Shown here one piece after another: positions 1 to 7,436 of a DNA stretch of 64,000 nucleotides; the first letter of the stretch is position 1, and each line of letters opens with the position of its first letter. The DNA is from Streptomyces bikiniensis (GTDB lineage Bacteria; Actinomycetota; Actinomycetes; Streptomycetales; Streptomycetaceae). The notes under the pieces are model-generated. The model was not told the origin of the DNA and searched no databases. It saw nothing but the letters and a program-made list of their open reading frames with translations. The position numbers and the translations under genes are program-made. The stretch covers positions 217,944 to 281,943 of the forward strand of contig JNWL01000011.1 of the NCBI GenBank assembly GCA_000716465.1, written 5' to 3'.

Positions 1-170
1 CCGCGTCCGGGCTGGAGGGGCTGCGGGTGTCGTACGGGGAGCTGGCGGGGCGGGAGCCGGGGCAGTGGATCGCCGGGTTTGAGGAGTTCGCCGAGCTGGT
101 GCGCGGCTGGGCGGAGGTGGTCGGCGAGGCGGAGCGCAGGGGGTGGGGGGTGATCGGCCTGCCGATCTAG
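1..170 (+). CDS. C-terminal end of an unidentified protein (partial)
   Basis: The last 55 codons of a plus-strand gene run into the window and stop at a TAG ending at 170. The visible tail is acidic and probably helical, with a block of Glu, Ala, Trp and Val (FEEFAELVRGWAEVV) and a final RRGWGVIGLPI. I recognise no family. A strong hairpin 150 bases downstream suits a transcription end. Codon use is typical high-GC Streptomyces, unlike the low-GC gene that follows on the other strand. Confidence 0.6.
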   Translation, partial: ASGLEGLRVSYGELAGREPGQWIAGFEEFAELVRGWAEVVGEAERRGWGVIGLPI

Positions 171-557
171 CTCGATGGTGCCGGGGTGGTGGGAATGCGT
201 GCCGGCTGGAGATCTGTCTGGTGCGCGAGTGCGGCCCGGGCCGGTTCGAGGTGAAGGTGGCCGGGCGCCGCGCTGTGACCGTGCGGCAGGGTGCGGGAGC
301 GGTGCGGGGTTCTGGGACATGGCGAAGGGCCCGGGCGGATCCGGGCCCTTCGGTCAGTAGCGGGGAAGCGAGCTGTCGCCCGCCACCGGTGCCCTCGCGT
401 CCTGGTTCCCGCTCGCGAGGGGAAGGCCGACGAGCCGGCGCCGACCGAGGAGAAGGCGGACTCTCCGTGGCGGAGCGAGCGGTTCGGCGCTGCTGTACCA
501 CTTGCCACTCCGCAATGAACAGCGCGCGTTTTGTGGAATCCCAGCCAACACCAGTGT
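171..557. other. Intergenic gap between convergent genes
   Basis: This stretch separates a plus-strand gene end from a minus-strand gene end. The only structure I can support is the hairpin at 323-352. Short open frames exist on both strands, but none has both a credible ribosome site and a recognisable protein. Composition changes from high GC to visibly lower GC near 490-560, which marks the start of a foreign-looking segment. Confidence 0.5.
323..352. terminator. Bidirectional terminator hairpin
   Basis: CGAAGGGCCCGG (323-334) pairs perfectly with CCGGGCCCTTCG (341-352) across a six-base loop. There is no U tract, as is common for Streptomyces terminators. It lies between convergent genes and could serve both. 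Confidence 0.75.
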
Positions 558-1025
558 TTAGCAGTAGTGCCTGTGAACGGCTTCAGCCGTTTGCTTCGTG
601 TAGCCGCTTATTTCGACATTGCTCCAGGAGTAAAGGTTCGTCCCATTGCAGCCTACGTAGACGCTCTGCCCAAGACAGGCCCGCTGAAAACCAGATTGAA
701 ACGTAGTTCCATTGCAGTTATGGGCGGGAAGCTTTTTGTTGAGCTCGGTAATGCTGGCATCGAGCCAGACGGCGTAGCCGGAAAAGTTCGAGACCACGAC
801 CACCTGCTGAGCATAACCGCTCGAGTTTGCCACGATACAGGTCTGAGCCTTGAACCCGCGCTCCGCGCCCACTGATTCCGTGTCGCCGCAATGCCAGTTG
901 GAGTTGGTCTTGACCTCCTGCCAATTAGCCGACGCGAAGGCAGGCTGTGTACCTACAAGCAGACTCGCCACCAAAGCTACGAGAATGCTCGCCCCCCGCA
1001 GCATGCGACGTAGCGAATCTCTCAT
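558..1025 (-). CDS. Small secreted six-cysteine protein, function unknown
   Basis: This 155-residue protein starts at the ATG at 1025, which follows a GGGGAGA ribosome site. A longer in-frame start exists at 1088 but has no such site. The N-terminus is a clear signal peptide: MRDSLRR, a hydrophobic stretch, then an Ala-x-Ala site near QPAFASA. The mature part of about 123 residues has six cysteines, the last being the final residue, which suggests three disulfides in an exported protein. It is rich in Asn, Ser and Thr, and its GC content is clearly below that of its neighbours, which suggests transfer. I do not recognise a family; a small secreted inhibitor, toxin or adhesin are only possibilities. 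Confidence 0.7.
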   Translation of the reverse strand: MRDSLRRMLRGASILVALVASLLVGTQPAFASANWQEVKTNSNWHCGDTESVGAERGFKAQTCIVANSSGYAQQVVVVSNFSGYAVWLDASITELNKKLPAHNCNGTTFQSGFQRACLGQSVYVGCNGTNLYSWSNVEISGYTKQTAEAVHRHYC

Positions 1026-1228
1026 TATACTCTCCCCAGAAATTAGCCGAAGGAATGCGATAAGTAGCCACTGGCTGCATTGCAGCACGCATGAGAACCG
1101 GATGCACTCGTCCTGTGCATTTCAAATCGCGGATGGATCCTACAGCAATATGATCCGTGCGAGGGACGCGACGTCCGCTGGAGCGGGCGGTGCACTCTTA
1201 TTCGTGCGAGGTGGCGCCGTTCACTTAG

Positions 1229-1379
1229 AGCTGTCCCGTAACTCCAGATGCCGCCTGCCGGCGTCCGGTTCGACCCGTTTAGACCGACTCCAGTCGAGGC
1301 CGCGAGTCGGGGCGCAACCGGACAAGTGGATCGGCCTGTGATGCCCCACTGGTCTTCGTCCTGAGTTACGGGACAGCCC
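1229..1379. mobile_element. MITE-like element with IS5-type inverted ends
   Basis: GCTGTCCCGTAACTC (1230-1244) is repeated in inverse orientation as GAGTTACGGGACAGC (1363-1377). TTAG occurs directly outside both ends, at 1225-1228 and 1380-1383, which fits a four-base target duplication around a 151-bp element. There is no room for a transposase. I recall similar ends on Streptomyces IS5-family insertion sequences. The element is therefore probably a non-autonomous derivative or an internally deleted copy. It sits 9 bases before the next gene's start. Confidence 0.65.
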
Positions 1380-1392
1380 TTAGTCTGCCGCC

Positions 1393-2190
1393 ATGCCCGT
1401 CTCCCGAACAGTCACCGCCGAGACGTCCTACGAGGACCGGGGCTCCGGCCCCGTCCTCCTCCTCGTCCACGGCCACCCCTTCGACCGCACCATGTGGGGG
1501 CCCCAGCTCGACCGCTTCTCCCGTACGCACCGGGTGATCGCCCCCGACCTGCGCGGCTACGGGTCCACCCCGCTCGCGACGGATGCGAAGGCCGTCGGCC
1601 TCGACGTCTTCGCGGAGGACCTGGCCGCCCTCCTCGACCACCTCGGCGTCGAGGACTGCGTCGTCGCGGGCCTCTCCATGGGCGGCCAGATCGCCATGGA
1701 GTTCCACCGCCGGCACCCCGGGCGCGTCCGGGGCCTGGTCCTCGCGGACACCTTCCCCGCCGCCGAGACCGAGGAGGGGAGAGCGGCCCGGAACGCCATG
1801 GCCGACCGGCTCCTCGCCGAGGGCATGCGGGGGTACGCGGACGAGGTGCTGGACCGGATGATCGCCCCGTACAACACGCACGCCGCGCCCCACGTGCACC
1901 GCATGATGTGCGCCACCGACCCGGTCGCGGCGGCCGCCGCCCTGCGGGGCCGGGCCGAGCGGCCCGACTACCGGGAGTCGCTGGCCGCCGCCACCGTGCC
2001 CGCGCTGGTCGTGGTCGGCCGGGACGACACGTACACCCCGGTCTCCGACGCGGAGGAGACGCACGCGCTGATCCCCGGCTCCACGCTCGTGGTGGTCGAG
2101 CGGGCCGCGCACCTGCCCAATCTGGAGCGGCCGGAGGAGTTCGACGCGGCCCTGGAGGCGTTCCTGCGTTCACTCGAACGGACCGCTTGA
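1393..2190 (+). CDS. Alpha/beta hydrolase
   Basis: This 265-residue enzyme has the alpha/beta-hydrolase fold throughout. The oxyanion-hole motif VHGHPFDR lies near residue 27. The nucleophile elbow GLSMGG is near residue 95. The acid is probably in VGRDDTYTP and the catalytic histidine in ERAAHLPN near the C-terminus. It lacks a signal peptide, so it should act in the cytoplasm. The substrate cannot be told from sequence; esterase, haloperoxidase-like and lactonase members share this layout. The start has no strong ribosome site and lies just after the MITE-like element, so that element may have replaced or altered its promoter. Confidence 0.85.
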   Translation: MPVSRTVTAETSYEDRGSGPVLLLVHGHPFDRTMWGPQLDRFSRTHRVIAPDLRGYGSTPLATDAKAVGLDVFAEDLAALLDHLGVEDCVVAGLSMGGQIAMEFHRRHPGRVRGLVLADTFPAAETEEGRAARNAMADRLLAEGMRGYADEVLDRMIAPYNTHAAPHVHRMMCATDPVAAAAALRGRAERPDYRESLAAATVPALVVVGRDDTYTPVSDAEETHALIPGSTLVVVERAAHLPNLERPEEFDAALEAFLRSLERTA

Positions 2191-2227
2191 GGGTTCGCCG
2201 GCGTGCGAACGCTCCCACGATGGGTCC

Positions 2228-2722
2228 ATGAGCCAGAACGACGACGGGACCGCGCGTCCGGGCCAGAGTCACGGCCAGCACGCAGCGCCGCCCCGCAACC
2301 CGAACGCAGCGCCGCCCCGCAAGCAGAGCACCGCCGGTGCCTGGGCCTCCGGCGGCACCCTCTTCGCCGGTGTCCTCATGCTGGTCACCGGCTTCATGGA
2401 CGTCTTCCAGGGCATCGCCGGCATCGCCGAGGACGACGTCTACACCCGCGTCGGCGACTACGTCTTCAAGTTCGACCTCACCACCTGGGGCTGGATCCAC
2501 CTGATCCTGGGCGTGGTCCTCGTGATCGCCGGCTACGGCATCCTCAAGGGCGCCGAGTGGGGCCGGGTCGCGGGCATCACGCTCGCCTCCCTCAACGTCC
2601 TGTTCCACTTCCTCTTCCTGCCCTACCAGCCGTGGTGGTCGCTCTTCTCCATGGCCGTCTCGATCTTCGTGATCTGGGCGCTGGCCACGGACGAGGCGTA
2701 CGGCCCCGACGAGAGGTACTGA
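2228..2722 (+). CDS. Four-helix membrane protein, DUF7144-like
   Basis: This 164-residue protein has a Pro/Asn/Gln-rich cytoplasmic N-terminus of about 45 residues, followed by four hydrophobic helices. The second loop carries DDVYTRVGDYVFKFDLTTWGW, split across the membrane boundary, and later segments include WIHLILGVVLVIAGYG and PYQPWWSLF. This arrangement matches the DUF7144 family found widely in actinobacteria, whose function is unknown. The gene ends six bases before the lipoprotein gene, so the two probably form an operon. Confidence 0.85.
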   Translation: MSQNDDGTARPGQSHGQHAAPPRNPNAAPPRKQSTAGAWASGGTLFAGVLMLVTGFMDVFQGIAGIAEDDVYTRVGDYVFKFDLTTWGWIHLILGVVLVIAGYGILKGAEWGRVAGITLASLNVLFHFLFLPYQPWWSLFSMAVSIFVIWALATDEAYGPDERY

Positions 2723-2727
2723 GGGCC

Positions 2728-3156
2728 GTGGGACGCACCGCCGGCGCCGCCCTGGCCCTCGCCGGGGCGCTCGCCCTCACCACCGGCTGCGACGCCGCCG
2801 AGGACGCGGCCGGCGGTGTCGTCTCCTCGGCGACGGCCGCGGTCGCCTCGGCCGCCGAGCGGAAGATGAACGAGGTCAGGGACGGGGTGGACGCCAAGGC
2901 CGACGTGAAGGCCGGGGAGCCGCGCGCCGACGGCGACCGGACGGTCGCGGAGATCACCGCGACCAACCCGAAGGACGCCGCCGCCGACTACACGGTCCTG
3001 GTCCACTTCCGCGACGGCGAGGGCGAACTGCTCGACTCCGTCGTCCTGAACGTCGACGCCGTGGCCCCGGGCGAGTCCAAGACCGGCACGGCCCGCAGCA
3101 ACCGTCAGCTCTCGGGCGTGACGGAGGCGGAGATCGGTCGGGCGCTGCGGCACTGA
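2728..3156 (+). CDS. Putative lipoprotein with FxLYD-like domain
   Basis: This 142-residue protein starts at a GTG six bases after the preceding stop. The N-terminal hydrophobic stretch ends in a lipobox, LTTGC, with Cys near residue 21, so it is probably lipid-anchored on the outer face of the membrane. A Lys/Glu/Ala-rich helical spacer follows. A C-terminal beta domain of about 70 residues (ADYTVLVHFRDGEGELL to VAPGESKTGTA) resembles FxLYD-type extracellular domains. No ligand is known. Translational coupling with the DUF7144-like gene suggests a shared envelope role. Confidence 0.75.
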   Translation: MGRTAGAALALAGALALTTGCDAAEDAAGGVVSSATAAVASAAERKMNEVRDGVDAKADVKAGEPRADGDRTVAEITATNPKDAAADYTVLVHFRDGEGELLDSVVLNVDAVAPGESKTGTARSNRQLSGVTEAEIGRALRH

Positions 3157-3255
3157 GGGGGCGGGGGGGTACGGGCTCCGGGGAGGTGCGGACCCGGGGT
3201 ACGGCACCCGGGGACGGGCCCCGTCCGCCGGGGCCGTCCTGCGAGACTGAACGGC

Positions 3256-4305
3256 GTGGACTCCGACCCCGTTCCCGCCGCCGCGCCGAAGCCGTCGTCC
3301 GGGCCGAAGCCCCTGGCCGGACCCGTCGTGACGGGCGCCGTCACGGACCCCTTTCCGCGGCCCGGGCGGGCGGCCGCGCGGGCGGGTGGGCTGCTGCTCG
3401 CCGTGCCCGCCCTGGTCACCGCCTGCCGCCTGCTCGACACGGACGGGATCACGCCCGTCCCGCAGCTGCTCTCCTTCCTCCCCTGGCTGACCGTCCCCGC
3501 CGGACTCGGCCTGCTCCTGGCCGCCGTCGCCCGCCGCCGGGGCCTCGCCCTCACCGCCGTCGTCGTCCTCGCCGCCACCGCCTGGAGCTCCCTGCCGTAC
3601 ACGACGTGGACCACCGTCGGCCACGGCCTCCCCGTCGCCCGGGTCCGCGTCCTCGCCGCCAACGTCGAGTTCGGCCGGGCCACGGACGCGCTGATCGCCG
3701 CCGTCCGGCGCGAGCGCCCCGACCTGGTGTACGTCTCCGAGTGCGACCGCGCCTGCGGACGCGCCCTCACCACGGCCTTCGCGGCCGAACTCCCCCACCA
3801 CGCCTCCGTCGAGGCCGACGGCTCGGAGGGCTCCGTGCTGCTCAGCGCCCATCCGCTGCGCGACCGGCGGACGATCCCGGCGACCATGGGGATGCCGGGC
3901 GCCACGGCCGGGATCGCCGGGCGCTCCGTGCGCGTCCAGCTCGCCCACCCGATGCCGCCGCTGCCGGGCCAGGTGGACGTGTGGAAGCGGGAGCTGGGCC
4001 GCGTCCGGGACTTCGCCGCCCTGCGCACGGGCCCGACGCTGATCGCCGGGGACTTCAACGCCTCCCAGGACCACGCCGCCTTCCGCGCCGTCCTCAGGGA
4101 CGGGCGCCTGCGGGACGCGGCCTGGGCGGCGGGGAAGAGCCGCGCCGCCACCTGGCCCGTGGAGGGCCCGATCCCGCCGTACGTGCAGATCGACCACGTC
4201 CTGGTCAGCGACGAGTTCAGCGTGGACGACGTCCGCTTCCTCGACCTCGGCGACACCGACCACCGGGCCGTCCTCGCCGATCTCGACCTGCGGGGAGAGC
4301 GCTGA
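3256..4305 (+). CDS. Membrane-anchored endonuclease/exonuclease/phosphatase family protein
   Basis: This 349-residue protein starts at a GTG. Residues 1-35 are Pro/Ala-rich. About three membrane helices span roughly residues 40-115. A complete EEP domain follows. Its signature groups are visible: the strand VRVLAANVEFG, the acidic site LVYVSECD, GDFNASQDH, QIDHVLVSD and DTDHRAVLADL. These supply the metal-binding and catalytic Asn, Asp and His residues. The membrane anchor suggests it acts on the extracytoplasmic side, perhaps as a phosphodiesterase on lipid or nucleic acid substrates. The substrate is unknown. Confidence 0.85.
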   Translation: MDSDPVPAAAPKPSSGPKPLAGPVVTGAVTDPFPRPGRAAARAGGLLLAVPALVTACRLLDTDGITPVPQLLSFLPWLTVPAGLGLLLAAVARRRGLALTAVVVLAATAWSSLPYTTWTTVGHGLPVARVRVLAANVEFGRATDALIAAVRRERPDLVYVSECDRACGRALTTAFAAELPHHASVEADGSEGSVLLSAHPLRDRRTIPATMGMPGATAGIAGRSVRVQLAHPMPPLPGQVDVWKRELGRVRDFAALRTGPTLIAGDFNASQDHAAFRAVLRDGRLRDAAWAAGKSRAATWPVEGPIPPYVQIDHVLVSDEFSVDDVRFLDLGDTDHRAVLADLDLRGER

Positions 4306-4323
4306 TCGGCCACGCTGGAAGGC

Positions 4324-4560
4324 ATGGACAACGAGGAGATCCTGGACGACATCGGCGCCCTGGTCGAGGAGGAGCGCGCCCTGCGGCAGCGCACCGGCGG
4401 CCTCCTGCCCGAGGAGCGCGCCCGCCTGGCCGCCCTGGAGGTGCGCCTCGACCAGTGCTGGGACCTGCTGCGCCAGCGCCGCGCCAAGGAGGAGTTCGGC
4501 GAGGACCCCGACACGGCGACCCTCCGCCCGGCGGCCGAGGTGGAGTCGTACCGCAACTGA
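4324..4560 (+). CDS. DUF2630 family small helical protein
   Basis: This 78-residue, highly charged protein begins MDNEEILDDIGALVEEE and continues with LDQCWDLLRQRRAKEEFGEDP. This is the full length and pattern of the actinobacterial DUF2630 family. It is predicted to be all-helical, with a coiled-coil character, and cytoplasmic. The family has no assigned function. It follows the EEP-family gene after 18 bases and may be cotranscribed with it. Confidence 0.9.
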   Translation: MDNEEILDDIGALVEEERALRQRTGGLLPEERARLAALEVRLDQCWDLLRQRRAKEEFGEDPDTATLRPAAEVESYRN

Positions 4561-4608
4561 GCATCCGTGGAAGGCCGGTTGCCGGAACCCTCCGGCGGAG
4601 TGCCCGGC

Positions 4609-5001
4609 ATGGAGTCGACGGGTACGGAAGCGTCGGACGTGGTCGGGGCGCCGTGGGAGCGGATGCGGGCGCGGGACCGGGACGGCCCGGCCGCCCTGTT
4701 CGCGGAGGACGCCGTCGTCGAGCGGCCGGTCGGCGGCGAGCGGATCGTGGCCCGGGACGACCACGTCGCGGTGGACCGCGAGCACCCCGGGGGCTGGTCG
4801 ATCCGGGTGCTGCGGATCGTGGCCCGGGACGGCGAGGCCGTCTCCGGGGTCGAGGTCCCGCACGAGGGCGTCGGGACGTTCCGCGCGGTGTCGCTCCGGA
4901 CCGTCCGCGACGGCCGGATCGTCCGGGGCACGGAGTACCGGACGAGCCCCGGCTCGGACCCGCGCCCGGCCTGGCGGACCGCCCGGACCGAGGCCACGTG
5001 A
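4609..5001 (+). CDS. SnoaL/NTF2-like protein
   Basis: This protein of about 130 residues has the start MESTGTEASDVVGAPWERM, preceded by GGAG. A longer GTG start at 4567 is possible. The helical start, LFAEDAVVERPVGGERIVARDD, and the closing beta strands (FRAVSLRTVRDGRIVRGTEY) match the NTF2-like/SnoaL fold, which is used as a small binding or isomerase scaffold. The last codons (about WRTARTEAT) resemble one unit of the 30-bp tandem repeat that begins at the stop codon, so the natural C-terminus may have been eroded or extended by that repeat. Confidence 0.65.
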   Translation: MESTGTEASDVVGAPWERMRARDRDGPAALFAEDAVVERPVGGERIVARDDHVAVDREHPGGWSIRVLRIVARDGEAVSGVEVPHEGVGTFRAVSLRTVRDGRIVRGTEYRTSPGSDPRPAWRTARTEAT

Positions 5002-5239
5002 CCGCTCACCGCCCGGACAGGGCCCATGCGAGCACGCCCCGCCCGGACAGGGCCCGTGTGACCGCTCACCGCCCGGACCGAACCCGTGCGACCACGCCCG
5101 CCAGGACAGAGCCCATCCGACCGCTCACCGCTTGGACAGGGCCCGTGTGACCACGCCCCGCCCGGACAGAACCCATGCGACCACGCCCCGCCCGGATAGG
5201 GCCCGTGTGACCGCTCCCCGCCCGGACCGAACCCGTGTG
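5001..5239. repeat. 30-bp tandem repeat array, eight copies
   Basis: Eight consecutive units of about 30 bases fill the gap before the FUSC gene. The consensus halves are ACCGCTCACCGCCCGGACAG and GGCCCGTGTG. The fourth unit has 29 bases. Units alternate between ACCGCTCACC and ACCACGCCCC starts. A degenerate ninth unit forms the last 30 bases of the preceding gene. Because 30 is a multiple of three, several frames stay open across the array, but these look like artefacts. There is no variable spacer sequence, so this is not a CRISPR. Confidence 0.85.
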
Positions 5240-5283
5240 ACCTCGCCGGGCCGCGCGGACGTCCCGCCAGTACGTTGGGGGAC

Positions 5284-7242
5284 ATGGCGCGATCCCGAGG
5301 AGCCGGACGGCTCGCCCCGCCCGCCTGGCTGACCGCCGGGATGCGGCCCGCGCCCGCGCCGGTCCCGTGGGCCGCCGTCCTGCGCGCCGCCGTCGCCCTG
5401 TCCGCGCCGCTCGCCGCCGGCCTGGCACTCGACCGGCCCGCGTACGGGGCGCTGGTGTCGATGGGCGCCCTGTCCGGGGTCATCGGGGACACCGCCGACG
5501 CCTACCGGATGCGGGTCCTCAACATCGCCGTGCCGCAGCTCTTCGGGGCCGTCGGCGTCACCCTCGGCACCCTCGTCTTCGGGCACGGCTGGGCCGCCGT
5601 CGCCGTCCTCACCTGCGTCGCGCTGGTCTCCGGGATGATCTCCTCGATCGGCGCGGTCGCCTCCGTCTCCGGCCTCCTCCTGCTCCTGAACGCCGTCGTC
5701 GGCGCGGGCCTGCCCATGCCCGACCCCTGGTGGACGGCCCCGCTGCTGCTCGGCCTGGGCGGCCTCGTCGTCCTCGCCCTCACCCTCCTCGGCTGGCCGC
5801 TGCGCCGCGCCGCCCCCGAGCGGGCCGCCGTCGCCGCCACCTACCGGGCGGTCGCCGACCTCTACGAGGCCGCCGGCACCTTCGCGTACGACGAGCGGCG
5901 GCAGGCCGTCACCGCCGCCCTCGACCACGCGTACGACCTGGTCCTGGCCCGCCGGGCCCGGCAGCACGGCCGCGCCGCCGCCCCGGTCCGGCTGCTCGCG
6001 CGGCTCAACGTCGTCGTCCCGCTGGTCGAGGCCGCGCCCGCCGCCCATCTGCGGTCCCGGATCGTCGGCCCGCAGCCTCCGGAGGTCCCGGCGGCCGTGC
6101 GGGACCTCGCGGACGCCGTCGCGGAGGGCCGCTCCGACGTCCCCGACCCGGACCTGCCCGCCCCGGAGCGGCCCTCGGAGAAGGCCGTCGACCACGCGCT
6201 GCGGCACGCGGCGAGCGTCGTCCGCGAGACGGACCCCGAGCGCCACGACGCCGACGACCGGCTCGGCCGGCCCGCCGCGCTCCGCGTCCGGCTCCGCCGC
6301 ACCACCCGCGCCGTCCTCCTCTCCGGCGCGTCCTGGCGCTACGGCCTGCGGCTCGCGCTCTGCATCGGTCTCGCCCAGGCCCTGGTGTCGCTGGTCGCCG
6401 TGCCCCGCTCGTACTGGGTCGCCCTCACCGTCACGTTCGTCATGAAGCCCGACTTCGGCTCGGTCTTCTCCCGGGCCGTGCTGCGCGCCTTCGGGACCGC
6501 CCTCGGCCTCCTCCTGGCCGCCCTCGTCCTCGCCGAGGTGCCCCGCGGCTGGTGGGACGTGCCCGTGACGGCGGTGCTCGCGGCCCTGATCCCGGCGTTC
6601 TCCGCGAAGGGGTACGCCTTCCAGACGGCGGCCGTCACCCCGGTGATCCTGCTGCTCTCCGACGTCCTCAACCACCAGGGCTTCGGCCTCGTCCTGCCCC
6701 GCCTCTACGACTCGCTCGTCGGCTGCGGGATCGCCCTCGTCGCCGGCTACCTGCTCTGGCCCGAGTCCTGGCACACCCGGATCGGGGACCGGCTCGCGGA
6801 CGCCGTCTCCGACACCGCCGACTACGTGGCCCTCGCGTTCGCGGGCGGGGAGCGGCCCGACCGGAGCGCCCGGCTGCGGGCCCGCCGGGCGCTCTACCGG
6901 GACCTGTCGACCGTCCGCTCCGAGTTCCAGCGGGCCCTGACCGAACCCCCGCCGACCGGCCCCCGGGCCGCCGCCTGGTGGCCGCTGGTCGTCGCCGTCG
7001 AGAGGGTCGTGGACGCCACCACCGCCGCCCGCGTCCGGATCGACCACGGCGCCCCCGCCCCGGACCCCGCCGAGGCCGCCGAGGTGGAACGGGAACTGCG
7101 CGAACTCGCCGAAGGGCTACGGGCGGACGACACCCTCGCGGAGGTCCGCACCGAACTGCCCGGGGACGAGAACGGAGTCCTCGAACCGCTCCGCCAGGAG
7201 GTCCGCGCGGCCCGCGCCGTCGCCGGTCCCGACCTGCGGTGA
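5284..7242 (+). CDS. FUSC family / aromatic acid exporter-like membrane protein
   Basis: This 652-residue protein starts at the ATG at 5284 behind GGGGG; a TTG nine bases upstream is less likely. It has two halves, each with about five or six membrane helices. The first runs from residue 25 to about 165, and the second begins near residue 350 with LRLALCIGLAQALVSLVAVP. Large soluble helical regions follow each half. This duplicated layout is the fusaric-acid-resistance/YccS type, proposed to export aromatic or other weak organic acids. It stands alone without a membrane-fusion partner, as expected in a Gram-positive. The tandem repeat directly upstream may hold its promoter. Confidence 0.88.
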   Translation: MARSRGAGRLAPPAWLTAGMRPAPAPVPWAAVLRAAVALSAPLAAGLALDRPAYGALVSMGALSGVIGDTADAYRMRVLNIAVPQLFGAVGVTLGTLVFGHGWAAVAVLTCVALVSGMISSIGAVASVSGLLLLLNAVVGAGLPMPDPWWTAPLLLGLGGLVVLALTLLGWPLRRAAPERAAVAATYRAVADLYEAAGTFAYDERRQAVTAALDHAYDLVLARRARQHGRAAAPVRLLARLNVVVPLVEAAPAAHLRSRIVGPQPPEVPAAVRDLADAVAEGRSDVPDPDLPAPERPSEKAVDHALRHAASVVRETDPERHDADDRLGRPAALRVRLRRTTRAVLLSGASWRYGLRLALCIGLAQALVSLVAVPRSYWVALTVTFVMKPDFGSVFSRAVLRAFGTALGLLLAALVLAEVPRGWWDVPVTAVLAALIPAFSAKGYAFQTAAVTPVILLLSDVLNHQGFGLVLPRLYDSLVGCGIALVAGYLLWPESWHTRIGDRLADAVSDTADYVALAFAGGERPDRSARLRARRALYRDLSTVRSEFQRALTEPPPTGPRAAAWWPLVVAVERVVDATTAARVRIDHGAPAPDPAEAAEVERELRELAEGLRADDTLAEVRTELPGDENGVLEPLRQEVRAARAVAGPDLR

Positions 7243-7436
7243 ACCTCCCCCGGGGGGCGTGCGGGAGAACTTACCGGCGGTCACGGAACGGAACCCTCCC
7301 CACCGCCGTTACCGGAAGCCGCCCCGGCGACTACGATGCGCCCGTTCACGGTGATCCGCGCCCGCCACCGCCGGCAACCGACGCGGCGGACGCGCCACTT
7401 CGCCCTGTCTCACCCCCCGCGCCCCGAGGATCCGCC

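Noticed and set aside
167..508. Short overlapping frames in the first intergenic gap
   Set aside because: They cross the terminator hairpin, are Arg/Pro-rich, and have no supporting ribosome site.
1026..1228. Possible transposase remnant beside the MITE-like element
   Set aside because: No DDE-type motif or similar protein fragment can be read in any frame.
5001..5239. Regular 30-bp repeats considered as a CRISPR array
   Set aside because: Units abut without unique spacers and no cas genes are present, so it is a minisatellite.
5125..7047. Long antisense open frame opposite the FUSC gene
   Set aside because: Its length comes from high GC and third-position bias. The protein is Gly/Asp/Arg-rich low complexity, and the plus-strand frame is a clear membrane protein.
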